Source: Cloacimonetes bacterium UBA5210
GTDB lineage: Bacteria; Cloacimonadota; Cloacimonadia; Cloacimonadales; Cloacimonadaceae
DNA length: 64,000 nt
Assembly (NCBI GenBank): GCA_002412625.1
Contig: DHVK01000036.1
Span: forward strand, 79,354-143,353
Reading direction: 5' to 3'
The position numbers and the translations under genes are program-made. Below the pieces are notes generated by a model. That model searched no databases. It saw only the letters and a program-made list of their open reading frames with translations, and was not told the DNA's origin. Positions 1-9,025 of the stretch are shown piece by piece. Numbering within the stretch: position 1 is the first letter of the stretch; the number at the start of each line of letters is the position of its first letter.

Positions 1-1
1 C

Positions 2-586
2 CAGACTAAAAGCTTGAATGATAAGCATTCAGATTACGCGGGCACCCTCAATGATCATGCCGGTCTGGATATGGAACAAGGTAATTATCCAGATGCGGAG
101 AAAAAGCTTCTTTCTGCTCTGGAAATTCGCAAAAAAGTGGGCGGAGAAGAGAGCATGGGAGTAGCGGAAACCTTGAATGATCTGGCAAGTCTATACTTGA
201 TGCAGGGCATCAAACTCGACGAAGCTGAAGAGCTCTTGCTGCGAGCATTGGCCATACGTATTGAAAAGCATGGAAACTTTCATCGCCTCACCAGTGAAAC
301 CATGAGTTATCTGGGCATGCTCTACATCAAAAAAGAAGATTTTGATCAGGCAGAACACTTCATGATGAGGGCATTGGCCGTAAGACGTGAAGGTGGGGAT
401 GAAGACCTCAATTTTCTGAAGTCTCTGAACGAACTTGCCGATTTCTTGATGAAGACCGGCAAACACGATCGGGCAATCACCCTGCTCAAAGAGATTATAA
501 AGAGCAGAGAAGAGATTCAGGGCAAGGATCATCCGGATACTTTGCTAACGAAAGTAAGCCTTGCCCAGCTTACCGGCAAGACTTGA
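2..586 (+). CDS. TPR-repeat protein, 5' end outside window
   Basis: The reading frame is open from base 2, so the gene probably begins upstream; the first possible internal start is TTG at 14. About 190 residues are visible and consist almost entirely of roughly 42-residue kinesin-light-chain-type tetratricopeptide repeats (for example AETLNDLASLYLMQG, then the LGMLYIKKEDFDQAE unit), each with the small/large residue pattern of paired helices. Such repeats are protein-protein interaction scaffolds. No enzymatic domain, signal peptide or membrane segment lies in the visible part. It ends with TGA at 584-586, and no obvious terminator hairpin follows. The partner and role cannot be told from the sequence. 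Confidence 0.75.
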   Translation, partial: QTKSLNDKHSDYAGTLNDHAGLDMEQGNYPDAEKKLLSALEIRKKVGGEESMGVAETLNDLASLYLMQGIKLDEAEELLLRALAIRIEKHGNFHRLTSETMSYLGMLYIKKEDFDQAEHFMMRALAVRREGGDEDLNFLKSLNELADFLMKTGKHDRAITLLKEIIKSREEIQGKDHPDTLLTKVSLAQLTGKT

Positions 587-755
587 GCATAGATATGCCC
601 TGTTCTATCAGCAATCCACATATAGCTTTACCCCCATTTGTCCAAGTGACTCTTGATAATTACACACAGCACCTTAGCTCTCCCCTCAAAAGATTGTCTT
701 GACTTCATCGGCTTTGCCGGAATTCTGGAGGAAAGATGAATTGTGAGGAATGATC

Positions 756-2162
756 ATGGAGAACATCCGTATTGGCATAGTGGGAAACATTGGCGTGGGA
801 AAATCTACCTTTATCGAAGCAGCAAGTTCTGCGCCCCTGAGCAAGGTTCTTACCGCGGTATATCCAAGACCCAATGGCACCGAAGGGGTTTATGCCTTTC
901 CGGAAAAGTTCAATCCCATTGTCCTGGATTCATTCTACCAAGATCCCGTTGCGAATGCCTTCATGGCACAAATTGAGTTCTTCAATGGCCGCTTGGATCG
1001 CCAGAAGCTGATTCAATCCTGCCGGGGGATTGTGTTGGAAGACAGAACTCTGGCAGAGGACTATCACATCTTCGGCAAAGCCCAGCGCATCCTGCAAAAC
1101 ATGTCTGAACCGGAATTCATCGCCTACCAGCGCACCTACAGACTGATGACAGAACAGATCCAGGAACCGGATCTCCTGGTCTATTTCAAGGCAGACGTTC
1201 CCACCCTTCGCGAGAGGATAAAAGAAAGAGGCCGACCGAGTGAACTGGCCATTTCTGCGGAATACCTGGAGCTACTCAACAACCTGTACGAGGATTTTAT
1301 CGCGCATCATGTACAGTGCCCGGTGCTGGTCATTGACGCGGACAAGGCTGTGGACAAGGCAGAATGGCAACGGCGCACCGTCAAACTGGTCGCAGAACAG
1401 GTGAAGGCACTGGAACTTCGCGTATCCAGCCCGGGGATTAGTCAGTGGGTCACTCTGCCGCAGACCGAAGCCACTCTGAAAGCCATCGATGTGGAACGGA
1501 ACCTGGAGCAGTACCTGGCAGAACACCCGAAACTGATAACCATTGCCGGAAACGTTGGCTTGGGAAAATCCACCCTGACCGCCATCATGGGGCGTAGCCT
1601 GAAGATAAATACTCTGTATGAGAAACCGGAAGATAATCCCCTGTTGGAGAGGTTTCTGGCTGATAAAAAAACCTATTGCTATGATCTTCAGCTCCATTTT
1701 TTGAAAATGAGGGCTCAGCAACGGAGGCAGGGTAAAAGCGGCAAAACCAGCTATGTGAAAGACCGTTCGCTCCCGGAAGACCTGCTGGTTTTTTGCAATC
1801 AGTTCCATGCCGATGGACTTCTGACCGACGATGAACTGGACAATCTACTCACCGAATTCCAAACGGTAAACCGGCAGCTCCCCTCTTCCGACCTGATCAT
1901 TCTATTGCAAGGAAGCCCCTCGCTGGCTTGGGAACGGATTCAGCAACGCGGCAGAGAAATGGAGATTGAAGGCGGGTGGACATTCACGGAGATAAAAAAC
2001 CTGAATCACTGGTACAAAGCGTATGGATCAAGCGTTGTCAAGCTCGGTTTTCATCACGGCCCCGTCTTGGAAATCGATATTGAAAAGTTGGATCTCACCA
2101 ATCGCATCCACGTCGGATATATCTTTGAGAGAGTGCTGGAAATCCTCAAAAACCAGGAATAG
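756..2162 (+). CDS. Tandem (double-domain) deoxynucleoside kinase
   Basis: Two complete deoxynucleoside kinase-like domains lie in one chain of 468 residues. Domain 1 has the P-loop GNIGVGKST (residues 10-18) and an EDRT motif; domain 2 has GNVGLGKST (265-273) and KDRS. Both keep the arginine-rich lid (RIKERGRPSE; RIQQRGREME). The family phosphorylates deoxynucleosides with ATP in the cytoplasmic salvage pathway, normally as homodimers of about 210 residues or, in lactobacilli, heterodimers from adjacent genes. Here the two are fused, so an intramolecular pseudo-dimer is likely (inference). ATG at 756 is preferred to ATG at 750 because GAGGA at 745-749 is correctly spaced only for 756. Substrate specificities cannot be read from the sequence. 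Confidence 0.85.
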   Translation: MENIRIGIVGNIGVGKSTFIEAASSAPLSKVLTAVYPRPNGTEGVYAFPEKFNPIVLDSFYQDPVANAFMAQIEFFNGRLDRQKLIQSCRGIVLEDRTLAEDYHIFGKAQRILQNMSEPEFIAYQRTYRLMTEQIQEPDLLVYFKADVPTLRERIKERGRPSELAISAEYLELLNNLYEDFIAHHVQCPVLVIDADKAVDKAEWQRRTVKLVAEQVKALELRVSSPGISQWVTLPQTEATLKAIDVERNLEQYLAEHPKLITIAGNVGLGKSTLTAIMGRSLKINTLYEKPEDNPLLERFLADKKTYCYDLQLHFLKMRAQQRRQGKSGKTSYVKDRSLPEDLLVFCNQFHADGLLTDDELDNLLTEFQTVNRQLPSSDLIILLQGSPSLAWERIQQRGREMEIEGGWTFTEIKNLNHWYKAYGSSVVKLGFHHGPVLEIDIEKLDLTNRIHVGYIFERVLEILKNQE

Positions 2163-2348
2163 ACCAAAGCCAAAGGGGCTATCCCATCCCGCAATTCCTG
2201 GTTCCCGATATCGCGGGCAGGATTGGGGCAAAACCTCTAAATAATGTCCAATAAAAGCTGGAGAACTAAACTCTTGAGAGATAATTGTGCTTGACTTAAT
2301 AACTGAAGATAGCAGTTTTGCTAAAGATTCTAATTATGGAGGTGAACC

Positions 2349-3125
2349 ATGAAAAGGTTTGCGTATATTATAGTGCTTATGCTTGTGATCTTCAATTTCA
2401 CTGCGTGTGACAAGGACGACAAGTCTAACCATCTCCCCTTAATCTGGGATATCTTACTACAGCCGGAAGAGGATTTTTATCTGATTGTGGAGTTTGAACA
2501 AGAAAATCTGGATAGGTGGCTTGAGGTTTATATCTCTTTTTTAAGCAAAGACCCGATTCAGGCTGTTTACATTAATAATGCTGCACTTGATATCTATGAG
2601 TTTGATTGGTCAAATGTCACCGGCTATTACAATTACGATCTGTACTTATGGAATTATAATGAAATCTTAGGAAATCCATTTGACCAGGAGATTAGCTATA
2701 AGCTGGTGTATGCGAATAAAACCGTGACCGGTAGCCTGAAAGTTCCCTCCCGGCCAGTGCTTTCCGACTATGAATTTGATCCCAATAACGACTTGACGAT
2801 AAACTGGCAATTGACCAATAATCCCAAATTGCAGGAACTATGGGTAAGATTAAACGACTGGGATAACTATGCTACCTACTACAAGAAACTCAGCAAGACT
2901 ACCCGCAACCATACTGTGCCAAAAACTATCTGGGCGATTTTTGATGATATTATTCCTTGGACAAGTGCCGAAATCTCGGCCTTCAATTATAAATATCAGA
3001 GCGGCGGCATGATCTGCTATATCAGCTCAGATGATATCGGTTCGGGCGATAAGCAAGGGAACCAGAGGCCTGCGAAGGATCGCATCAAACAGATCTTGAA
3101 CAAAGAGATCGTACTTCCAAAGTAA
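2349..3125 (+). CDS. Putative lipoprotein of unknown function
   Basis: 258 residues. The N-terminus is a lipoprotein signal: Lys-Arg, a hydrophobic stretch and the lipobox FTAC with the modified Cys at residue 20, followed by an acidic segment (DKDDKS). In E. coli an Asp at +2 retains lipoproteins in the inner membrane, but that rule may not hold here. The remainder is rich in aromatic residues, Asn and Asp with beta-strand-like spacing, and I recognise no family. GGAGGTG at 2338-2344 is a strong ribosome binding site for this ATG. The gene stands alone, converging on the aspartyl protease gene across a 14-bp inverted repeat. Confidence 0.7.
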   Translation: MKRFAYIIVLMLVIFNFTACDKDDKSNHLPLIWDILLQPEEDFYLIVEFEQENLDRWLEVYISFLSKDPIQAVYINNAALDIYEFDWSNVTGYYNYDLYLWNYNEILGNPFDQEISYKLVYANKTVTGSLKVPSRPVLSDYEFDPNNDLTINWQLTNNPKLQELWVRLNDWDNYATYYKKLSKTTRNHTVPKTIWAIFDDIIPWTSAEISAFNYKYQSGGMICYISSDDIGSGDKQGNQRPAKDRIKQILNKEIVLPK

Positions 3126-3153
3126 TTACATTACAGAAGAAACACTTTTCCAA

Positions 3154-3191
3154 GAGGGTGATGTTTTACCAATTTTAAAAACATCACCCTC
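3154..3191. terminator. 14-bp perfect inverted repeat between convergent genes
   Basis: GAGGGTGATGTTTT at 3154-3167 is matched exactly by AAAACATCACCCTC at 3178-3191, around a 10-nt loop. The position between convergent genes and the U-rich upper stem suggest a bidirectional transcription terminator. The T-run after the stem is short (AATTT), so intrinsic termination may be incomplete. Confidence 0.65.
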
Positions 3192-3269
3192 AATTTGTCT
3201 TGAACGTGCGGTTATGGTGCCTGATTCCTGATAATCCTCGCTGTGCGCAAGAGCGCTTGATCCATGGTC

Positions 3270-4508
3270 TCAATATATACTGAGCACCTGCTTCCGGTAG
3301 TTTATGCTAAAGGGTTTCCGGCTGAGGAAGGGATAGCCCAGCAGGCCTTGTGTGTTGATTTTATAAGCATCCCGCAAATGGCTGATATCAGAAAAGGCAT
3401 AGCGCATTGCACCATATTTCTTTCCGCTTACAATGGTGGATTTTATCTGCCCCGTTTTGATCTCAAGCATCCGGGCATCAGCGCCCATCAGCGTATCCGC
3501 CTCCACCTTGCTGACCAATTTACCCAAGCTGGCAAAATATGGCAAATCAAGCAGGTTGCTTTGCGCCCCGGTATCCAGACCCAAGGGGATATCTTGGTTA
3601 CCGATGCGGCATTCCAATACCGGGATGTGTCCCTGGAGGCTGAAAGGCATGTGGTGCTTGGCTTGTGGCAGCTTAGCATCATCCAAAAGGTTTCCGCCTT
3701 CATCCAGCCCATACAGATGAATCTGCTTTTTGGCGTAATCAATGTAAACCTCATAGGGCTCCAGTTCTGCGAAACTGAGCAGGCCGGCAAAGGGTTTGCC
3801 CAGCTTCTCTTCCAGCAGCCTGAGATCCATGCTTAGCACATCGATATCCCGATATTCACCTCCGGGCCAGGACAGATGGCTAATCCGCTTGGCATCCATA
3901 GAGCTTATCGAGCCGCCAACTCCGGTGGCAGAGCTTACAGACATTCTATTCCCCTCATCGGTAAAATGACTATTCAAGACAAAGATGGGAGCTCCACTAT
4001 CCAGGATGAATTGCACTTTTTCGCCGTCCAAAGATCCCTCGACGAGAATCATATTTTCATGCAGCTCAAACTCAAAAGTAAGGTATTCACCCCGAATACC
4101 CGCCTTCTCCTGCTTTACTTGCTTCACCTGCGCTTCAAAGATATCGCTCTCACAGATCAGACCATCCTGATCGATCACAAAAGTCATTTCTCGCTCCTCT
4201 GCGTTACGATTTGCCAACACCGTGTGGCTTATTCCCGAGGGGTGTTTTTCCGCGCTCAGATAACTGATGATTTCGATCTTGATTTGATGCCCGCCAAAAG
4301 CCTGTTGCAATACCCTTTCCGTAAATCCCTCCGGTACGCCTTTGATAGAATATGAGGGGGACAGCACAGATTTAGCGGTCTCGTAAGAATTCGCATTCCA
4401 AGCATCAACGAACTTTGAGATTTGCTGAGGTATTCCGGATTCGGTGGCGAACAGAGCACCATTCAACAGCAGAATCAACATCGCGGCAATGATTAATCTC
4501 TCTAACAT
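3270..4508 (-). CDS. Secreted tandem retropepsin-like aspartyl protease
   Basis: 412 residues with a cleavable signal peptide (hydrophobic residues 4-20, likely cleavage after ALFA). Residues 30-125 are a non-catalytic N-terminal region resembling a DUF4440/SnoaL-like fold (weak impression). Two clan AA aspartic protease half-domains follow: FILDSGA with Asp170 and GLDTGAQ with Asp312. Each carries a downstream hydrophobic-hydrophobic-Gly segment (GLLSF; GLLGYPFLS). Retropepsin-type halves normally dimerise to bring two Asp residues together; here both halves are in one chain. An envelope location is likely. ATG at 4508 follows an AGGAGAAAAC ribosome binding site on this strand. The substrate is unknown. 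Confidence 0.75.
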   Translation of the reverse strand: MLERLIIAAMLILLLNGALFATESGIPQQISKFVDAWNANSYETAKSVLSPSYSIKGVPEGFTERVLQQAFGGHQIKIEIISYLSAEKHPSGISHTVLANRNAEEREMTFVIDQDGLICESDIFEAQVKQVKQEKAGIRGEYLTFEFELHENMILVEGSLDGEKVQFILDSGAPIFVLNSHFTDEGNRMSVSSATGVGGSISSMDAKRISHLSWPGGEYRDIDVLSMDLRLLEEKLGKPFAGLLSFAELEPYEVYIDYAKKQIHLYGLDEGGNLLDDAKLPQAKHHMPFSLQGHIPVLECRIGNQDIPLGLDTGAQSNLLDLPYFASLGKLVSKVEADTLMGADARMLEIKTGQIKSTIVSGKKYGAMRYAFSDISHLRDAYKINTQGLLGYPFLSRKPFSINYRKQVLSIY

Positions 4509-4957
4509 CTGTTTTCTCCTTGCGTTTCTTTACATGTTAGTTTCTGCAAAAAACATGCCAATATCAGAGCAAGCGCCTAATGTGGCTCAAGGACAGAGAG
4601 TTAGGCGTCATTACAGATCTGTGTGACGGTTGAAGAATGTAGCATGCATATCATTGTGATATGGAAGAGCTTGCGACTTATGCGCTTCTGATATACCTGC
4701 TCCATAAGAAGCATAGCGTTAAAAACGTAGATCAACCGCGTTGCGGTATCAGTTTCCGTCCGGATTCATCCCGGTTTGTGCAATTGGAGTTCATTTGACC
4801 TTGTGTATATTTAATGATTACCAATATGTTAAACGGTCAAATGGAATCAATATCAAGGGTAGAAACCATGCATTGCCTGAAGTCGAAACCACCGTTTATA
4901 TTCTTTCAACAGAAATAGATACAATAGGTGGTTTCAACTCCAGTGCATGAGATGGAT
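4509..4957. other. 449-bp intergenic region between two minus-strand genes
   Basis: No convincing gene is seen. The right-hand half contains an imperfect inverted repeat (listed separately), which lies 3' of the sorting-domain gene on the minus strand and may help end its transcript. The left-hand part should hold the promoter of the protease gene, but no clear -35/-10 pair is visible. Confidence 0.5.
4867..4949. repeat. Imperfect 23-27 nt inverted repeat
   Basis: The left arm (4867-4893) begins CATGCATTGCC and ends GAAACCACC. The right arm (4927-4949) begins GGTGGTTTCAA and ends GTGCATG. The arms pair over most of their length around a 33-nt AT-rich centre. It sits just downstream of the minus-strand gene ending at 4958. 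It could be a terminator-like stem or a remnant of a very small inverted-repeat element. Confidence 0.5.
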
Positions 4958-6208
4958 TCATTTCATCAAAGTGATCCGCGTTACTACGGCTCTGCCGGGA
5001 AGCTCCATTTTTACCAGATAGATTCCTCCGGGAAGCTCGTTACCACGCATATCCTTACCGTCAAAATGCCACTTGTGAGTTCCGGAACTTAGCATTCCCG
5101 GAGCATATACCCGACCTAGCTGACCACGCACATTGTAAACTTTGATTACAGGGTTGCAGCTTTGCTTTAGCTCAAACTCCAAGGTGGTGCTGGGATTGAA
5201 GGGATTGGGATAAGCTCGGACTGTGGCAGGCACCGGGCTTTGAGTGGGGTCTTGATTGCTCACACTCATTTGTCGCCAAGTGTATGTTACAAGATGGTAA
5301 GATTGGGCTCCATCAGTAGTTATGCTTAACGGCAAGCCTACTGTGTCCCAACTATAGCCCCTACCTTTATAGGTCACATCGTAAGGGTATAAACTGTAAT
5401 CATAGCTATTGACTACAAGTTCTCCACCATCATCGGTTTCGGTCATGGCTTGCAGCATCCAGTTGTTGCTCACATAGGGGAAATCCCAGCTTTGATTGAG
5501 GCTCATCGAGTGATCACGAGGACGGTAATAGCCGTATTTCTCGTAGTCTTTGGTATTGCTAAAGGCTTCTCCGGTATAGGAATACTGCCTGCTCGCCTCT
5601 TGTTGCCAATTGAGTGAATCCGTAGAGCTAAACATGTTTTCTTCCAGGCGACGCCCTTGGGCATCGCAGACAAACTCTGTTTTATGATAGCTCACTGCCC
5701 CGGAATCGGTCCATTGGCGCATGATTGTTGCGACAGCAACGTTGTTTTCATTGTAATAGTAATGGAATTCCATACCGGCAGTGCCGTCCTGCAAATAGCG
5801 ATCTGCCAGGATATAGCCGTCGTTGCGAATGCTGAGTTCCCGGCTGAGATAGGGCGAATTCGTTGAAGCCGGCAACAATACAATGGTTTTGTCTTCATAG
5901 ACTTGTACATCTCCGCTGAACGTGAAAGGCGTGTCGATATAATTCCAAGTTCCGCCACTATAATGGTAGTGCTCCATATCCACATAGCTAGAAACCAGCG
6001 CAGAATGCGGGGAAGTGTATTCAAACTCGCGTCCGATAGTTTCACTGGAGCTACTGTCTTGAGGGCCTGATTGGCCACTTGCGATAGTGTGCTTTACCGG
6101 CATGTAATGCTGCAATGAAGCCTGGGCTGCTGCATAGAGCGGTAAAAGGATAATCAACAGAAGAATCGCACTGCTTTTCTTCACCTGGGTCCAACGATGT
6201 CTTGCCAT
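4958..6208 (-). CDS. Secreted protein with type IX-like C-terminal sorting domain
   Basis: 416 residues. Residues 10-30 form a signal peptide (hydrophobic stretch after RHRWTQVKKSS, cleavage near YAAAQA). The middle is rich in Tyr, Trp, Ser and Thr, with repeated short beta-like units resembling RHS/YD-type or heme-free beta-solenoid segments; I do not recognise a catalytic family. The last 85 residues are a canonical type A sorting domain: YPNPFNPSTTLEFEL, then VYNVRGQ, FDGKDMRG, GGIYLVKMEL. In Bacteroidota this domain directs export by the type IX system (Por) and is removed at the surface. No Por component is encoded in this window. It is transcribed away from hppA. Confidence 0.75.
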   Translation of the reverse strand: MARHRWTQVKKSSAILLLIILLPLYAAAQASLQHYMPVKHTIASGQSGPQDSSSSETIGREFEYTSPHSALVSSYVDMEHYHYSGGTWNYIDTPFTFSGDVQVYEDKTIVLLPASTNSPYLSRELSIRNDGYILADRYLQDGTAGMEFHYYYNENNVAVATIMRQWTDSGAVSYHKTEFVCDAQGRRLEENMFSSTDSLNWQQEASRQYSYTGEAFSNTKDYEKYGYYRPRDHSMSLNQSWDFPYVSNNWMLQAMTETDDGGELVVNSYDYSLYPYDVTYKGRGYSWDTVGLPLSITTDGAQSYHLVTYTWRQMSVSNQDPTQSPVPATVRAYPNPFNPSTTLEFELKQSCNPVIKVYNVRGQLGRVYAPGMLSSGTHKWHFDGKDMRGNELPGGIYLVKMELPGRAVVTRITLMK

Positions 6209-6358
6209 AGTTCACTCCTTGCTGCGGAATTCCGCGAGCAGTTATTGAAATATGCAAAATCCATTCCATATCCTGAGATAGTTGCATATATTCCGGATAC
6301 CATACATATTATCGTTTCAGTAGCGGAAGCTTAATCAATCCACCCGGCAAATCGCAAC

Positions 6359-6381
6359 AGTCGGTCGCCGTACCGACTTTT
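6359..6381 (+). terminator. Short GC hairpin with T-run
   Basis: AGTCGGT (6359-6365) pairs with ACCGACT (6372-6378) around a 6-nt loop and is followed by TTTT. It has the shape of an intrinsic terminator reading rightward, although no rightward gene lies directly upstream. It may instead be part of a structured leader or protect hppA from read-through. Confidence 0.35.
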
Positions 6382-6473
6382 CATTACGGCGTACCGCGTA
6401 GTCATTTTCGGCGCTACGGCGAGTGCCGGCACAGGGGTCTCCGCATTCATTAGTGCGAGTTATGGACAGTATT

Positions 6474-6526
6474 AAGCCCAAATCCAGCTATGCCCATGCG
6501 ACGATAACAGCACAATATCAGCTTAA
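6474..6526 (+). repeat. Dispersed intergenic repeat, copy A
   Basis: This copy shares with copies at 18285-18340 and 52047-52096 (reverse strand) the framework AAGCCC-nn-AT-CCAGCTATG, then a variable 9-13 nt segment, then ATAACAGC and a following ATCAGC/GAGC box. The conserved AGCTAT and ATAACAGC boxes flank a sequence-variable, partly self-complementary centre. It lies upstream of hppA. Confidence 0.55.
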
Positions 6527-6587
6527 GCTTGCTATAGTTAGTGTGGCGAAAAATCAGCATGTAAAAGGAGTTGAGGCAAAAAAGGAT

Positions 6588-6616
6588 TTGACAAAATAAA
6601 AGTACTAATAATAAAT
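6588..6616 (+). promoter_or_regulatory. Candidate hppA promoter
   Basis: TTGACA (6588-6593) matches the -35 consensus exactly, and an AT-rich stretch with ATAAAT begins 17 nt later. The -10 match is weak. The 16 bases ending in this TTGACA (AAAAAAGGATTTGACA) recur with one mismatch upstream of the metallophosphoesterase gene near 32842-32857. Confidence 0.4.
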
Positions 6617-6679
6617 GCCGATAAATGGAACCTCAAATAGCACATTGAGTTATCCCCCCAATAAGACATGGAGGTATAT

Positions 6680-9022
6680 ATGCCACAGCTGCCGCCTATA
6701 TGGTATTTAGCGCCATTTGGTGCTATCTCAGCGCTTTGTTTTGCCTATTTCTTTTTCCGCAATGTCCGGGCCCACAATCCCGGCAACGACCGCATGCAAG
6801 AAATCGCCGGATACGTCCGCGAGGGTGCTTATGCCTATCTGCTTCAACAATATAAAGGAGTGGGCATTTTCTTTGCCGCAGCCCTGGCGATATTCCTGTT
6901 TCTGGCATATGGCCTGAAGGTTTTGGATCCCATGATTCCCTGGGGTTTTCTGAGCGGCGGCATCATGAGCGGATTGGCGGGTTTTATCGGAATGAACACT
7001 GCCACAATGGCCTCCAGCCGCACGGCGCAGGCCTGTTCTGAAAGCCTGAATAAAGGGCTGAAGGTTGCCTACCGCGCTGGTGGCGTGATGGGACTCACCG
7101 TGGTGGGGCTGGCTTTGGTGGATATCTCGGCTTGGTTTTTTATCCTGAATTTGATGGACTATCCCCTGGAAAAGATCGCCGTGGTGATGCTTTCCTTTGG
7201 CATGGGCGCCAGCACGCAGGCGCTGTTTGCGCGTCTGGGCGGCGGCATCTATACCAAAGCCGCGGATGTGGGCGCGGACCTGGTGGGAAAAGTGGAAGCA
7301 GACATCCCCGAGGATGACCCCCGCAACCCTGCCACCATCGCCGATAACGTTGGTGACAACGTTGGTGACGTAGCCGGAATGGGCGCGGACCTCTATGAAT
7401 CCTATGCCGGGAGCATCCTTGCCACTGCCGCTTTGGGGATGAGCGCGGTTTTGCAACTTTCTGCCGCAAATCCTGCTATGCACAGTTTCATGATCAATTT
7501 CATCGCGGCTCCGCTGGTGCTTGCCGGGTTGGGAGCGCTGCTCTCCATCTTCGGCATCTTTATCGTTTCTACCAAAGAGGACGCGGGTATGAAGGACCTG
7601 ATGGCGGCACTGAACAAGAGTGTGTATGTCAGCTCCGCGCTGATCGCCGTGGCATCCTTTTTCGTGTGCAAAACCCTATTGCCCGGTGAATACTATCTGG
7701 GCATCTTCCTCTCGTCCGTGGTTGGGCTCCTGGCAGGAATCATGATCGGGCACACCACCGAGTTGTGGACTTCGCATTCTTACAAAGCTACCCGCAACAT
7801 CGTTAAACAGGGCGAATATGGCTCGGCAACGGTGATCCTGGAAGGGATCAGCGTGGGCATGCTGTCCACGGCAATGCCGGTGATCATCATCTCTGCCGGA
7901 ATCATGGTTTCCTTTGTCCTTTCCGGAGGTTTTCAACATGTGGAGCTGGGGCTCTATGGCATCGGTTTCGGTGCTGTGGGCATGCTTGCCACTTTGGGCG
8001 TGACCTTGGCGATGGATGCTTTTGGCCCGATCGCGGATAATGCCGGCGGCAACGCGCAGATGTCCTATCTGCCCAAGGAAGTTCGTGAACGCACGGACAG
8101 CCTGGATTCCGTGGGTAACACCACTGCCGCCATCGGCAAAGGATTTGCCATCGGAAGCGCTGCATTGACCGCGATGGCGCTGCTGGCCGCGTATCTGGAA
8201 AAGGTGCGCGACGGCTTTGTGATGCTGGGCAACAAACTGGGCGAAGTTCAATATATTACAATCGGTTCCGGCAGCACCACACAACAGGTGGAGGCCCAAC
8301 TTGCCAGCCTGAACCAGTTTATCGATTACTACCAGGTAAATCCGCTGAATCCCAAGTTCCTTTTGGGCATCTTCATCGGGGCCATGGTGGTTTATGTGTT
8401 TTCCGCGCTCACCATCAAAGCCGTGGGTAAAGCCGCGGGGCTGATGGTGAAAGAAGTGCGACGGCAGTTTACTACCATGCCCGGCATCCTGCAGGGCAAG
8501 ACCAAGCCGGATTACGCGCGCTGCGTGAGAATCTCCACGATCGGTGCTCAGCAACAGATGGTTCTGCCGGCGATAATCGGGATAACGACTCCGATCATCG
8601 TGGGGCTGATCTTTGGTGTAGCAGGGGTATTGGGTTTGCTGATTGGCGGATTGACCACGGGTTTTGTGACCGCGGTGATGATGAATAATGCCGGGGGTGC
8701 CTGGGACAACGCCAAGAAGTATGTGGAAACCGGCCAGGCCGGCGGCAGCGGATCGGCAATTCATAAAGCCACCATCGTGGGCGACACGGTGGGCGATCCC
8801 TTCAAAGATACTGCCGGACCTTGCATCAATATCCTGATCAAGCTGATGAGCATGGTCTCCATCGTGTTCGGGGGATTTGTGGTGGCATATTCACCCAAGA
8901 TCGAAGCGCTTTATACTCACAAAGCCAAGATCATTCAAGAAGTTATTGCTCCGCTTCAGGATGAAACGGACGCCCTGAGAACTATCTCACCAGACGATAG
9001 CATAAACATCATAATCTACTAA
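6680..9022 (+). CDS. hppA: Membrane-bound ion-pumping inorganic pyrophosphatase
   Basis: 780 residues from ATG 6680, with about 16 membrane helices. The enzyme hydrolyses cytoplasmic pyrophosphate and pumps H+ and/or Na+ outward, conserving energy from biosynthetic PPi. The catalytic signature DVGADLVGKVEADIPEDD is near residues 196-213, followed by DNVGDNVGDVAGMGADL. C-terminal KATIVGDTVGDPFKDTAGP is also present. GNTTAAIGKG at 479-488 has Ala at the position that is Lys in K+-independent enzymes, so this should be a K+-dependent type. ATG 6680 is preferred over 6668 because GGAGG (6670-6674) fits only 6680. It is followed after 3 bases by ispG, whose pathway releases PPi-linked products, so co-transcription is likely. 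Confidence 0.95.
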   Translation: MPQLPPIWYLAPFGAISALCFAYFFFRNVRAHNPGNDRMQEIAGYVREGAYAYLLQQYKGVGIFFAAALAIFLFLAYGLKVLDPMIPWGFLSGGIMSGLAGFIGMNTATMASSRTAQACSESLNKGLKVAYRAGGVMGLTVVGLALVDISAWFFILNLMDYPLEKIAVVMLSFGMGASTQALFARLGGGIYTKAADVGADLVGKVEADIPEDDPRNPATIADNVGDNVGDVAGMGADLYESYAGSILATAALGMSAVLQLSAANPAMHSFMINFIAAPLVLAGLGALLSIFGIFIVSTKEDAGMKDLMAALNKSVYVSSALIAVASFFVCKTLLPGEYYLGIFLSSVVGLLAGIMIGHTTELWTSHSYKATRNIVKQGEYGSATVILEGISVGMLSTAMPVIIISAGIMVSFVLSGGFQHVELGLYGIGFGAVGMLATLGVTLAMDAFGPIADNAGGNAQMSYLPKEVRERTDSLDSVGNTTAAIGKGFAIGSAALTAMALLAAYLEKVRDGFVMLGNKLGEVQYITIGSGSTTQQVEAQLASLNQFIDYYQVNPLNPKFLLGIFIGAMVVYVFSALTIKAVGKAAGLMVKEVRRQFTTMPGILQGKTKPDYARCVRISTIGAQQQMVLPAIIGITTPIIVGLIFGVAGVLGLLIGGLTTGFVTAVMMNNAGGAWDNAKKYVETGQAGGSGSAIHKATIVGDTVGDPFKDTAGPCINILIKLMSMVSIVFGGFVVAYSPKIEALYTHKAKIIQEVIAPLQDETDALRTISPDDSINIIIY

Positions 9023-9025
9023 ACC

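Larger units (their letters stand above)
6209..6679. other. 471-bp divergent intergenic region upstream of hppA
   Basis: This gap between divergent genes holds no gene that I can support. From left to right it contains a GC-rich stretch with a hairpin at 6359-6381 and short CGTAC/TACGG repeats to about 6430, one copy of the dispersed intergenic repeat (6474-6526), and an AT-rich promoter-like region (6580-6620). Confidence 0.5.

Noticed and set aside
743..976. Short overlapping frame starting GTG 743 at the kinase gene
   Set aside because: It is an out-of-frame shadow of the deoxynucleoside kinase and lacks any family resemblance.
6543..6558. Second sigma-54-type promoter upstream of hppA
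   Set aside because: GG-N10-GC spacing is met, but outside TGGC the match to TGGCAC and TTGC is poor; a sigma-70-like TTGACA lies just downstream.
7676..8764. Minus-strand frame opposite hppA
   Set aside because: hppA is certain on the plus strand; the antisense product is His/Gln/Gly-rich without recognisable domains.
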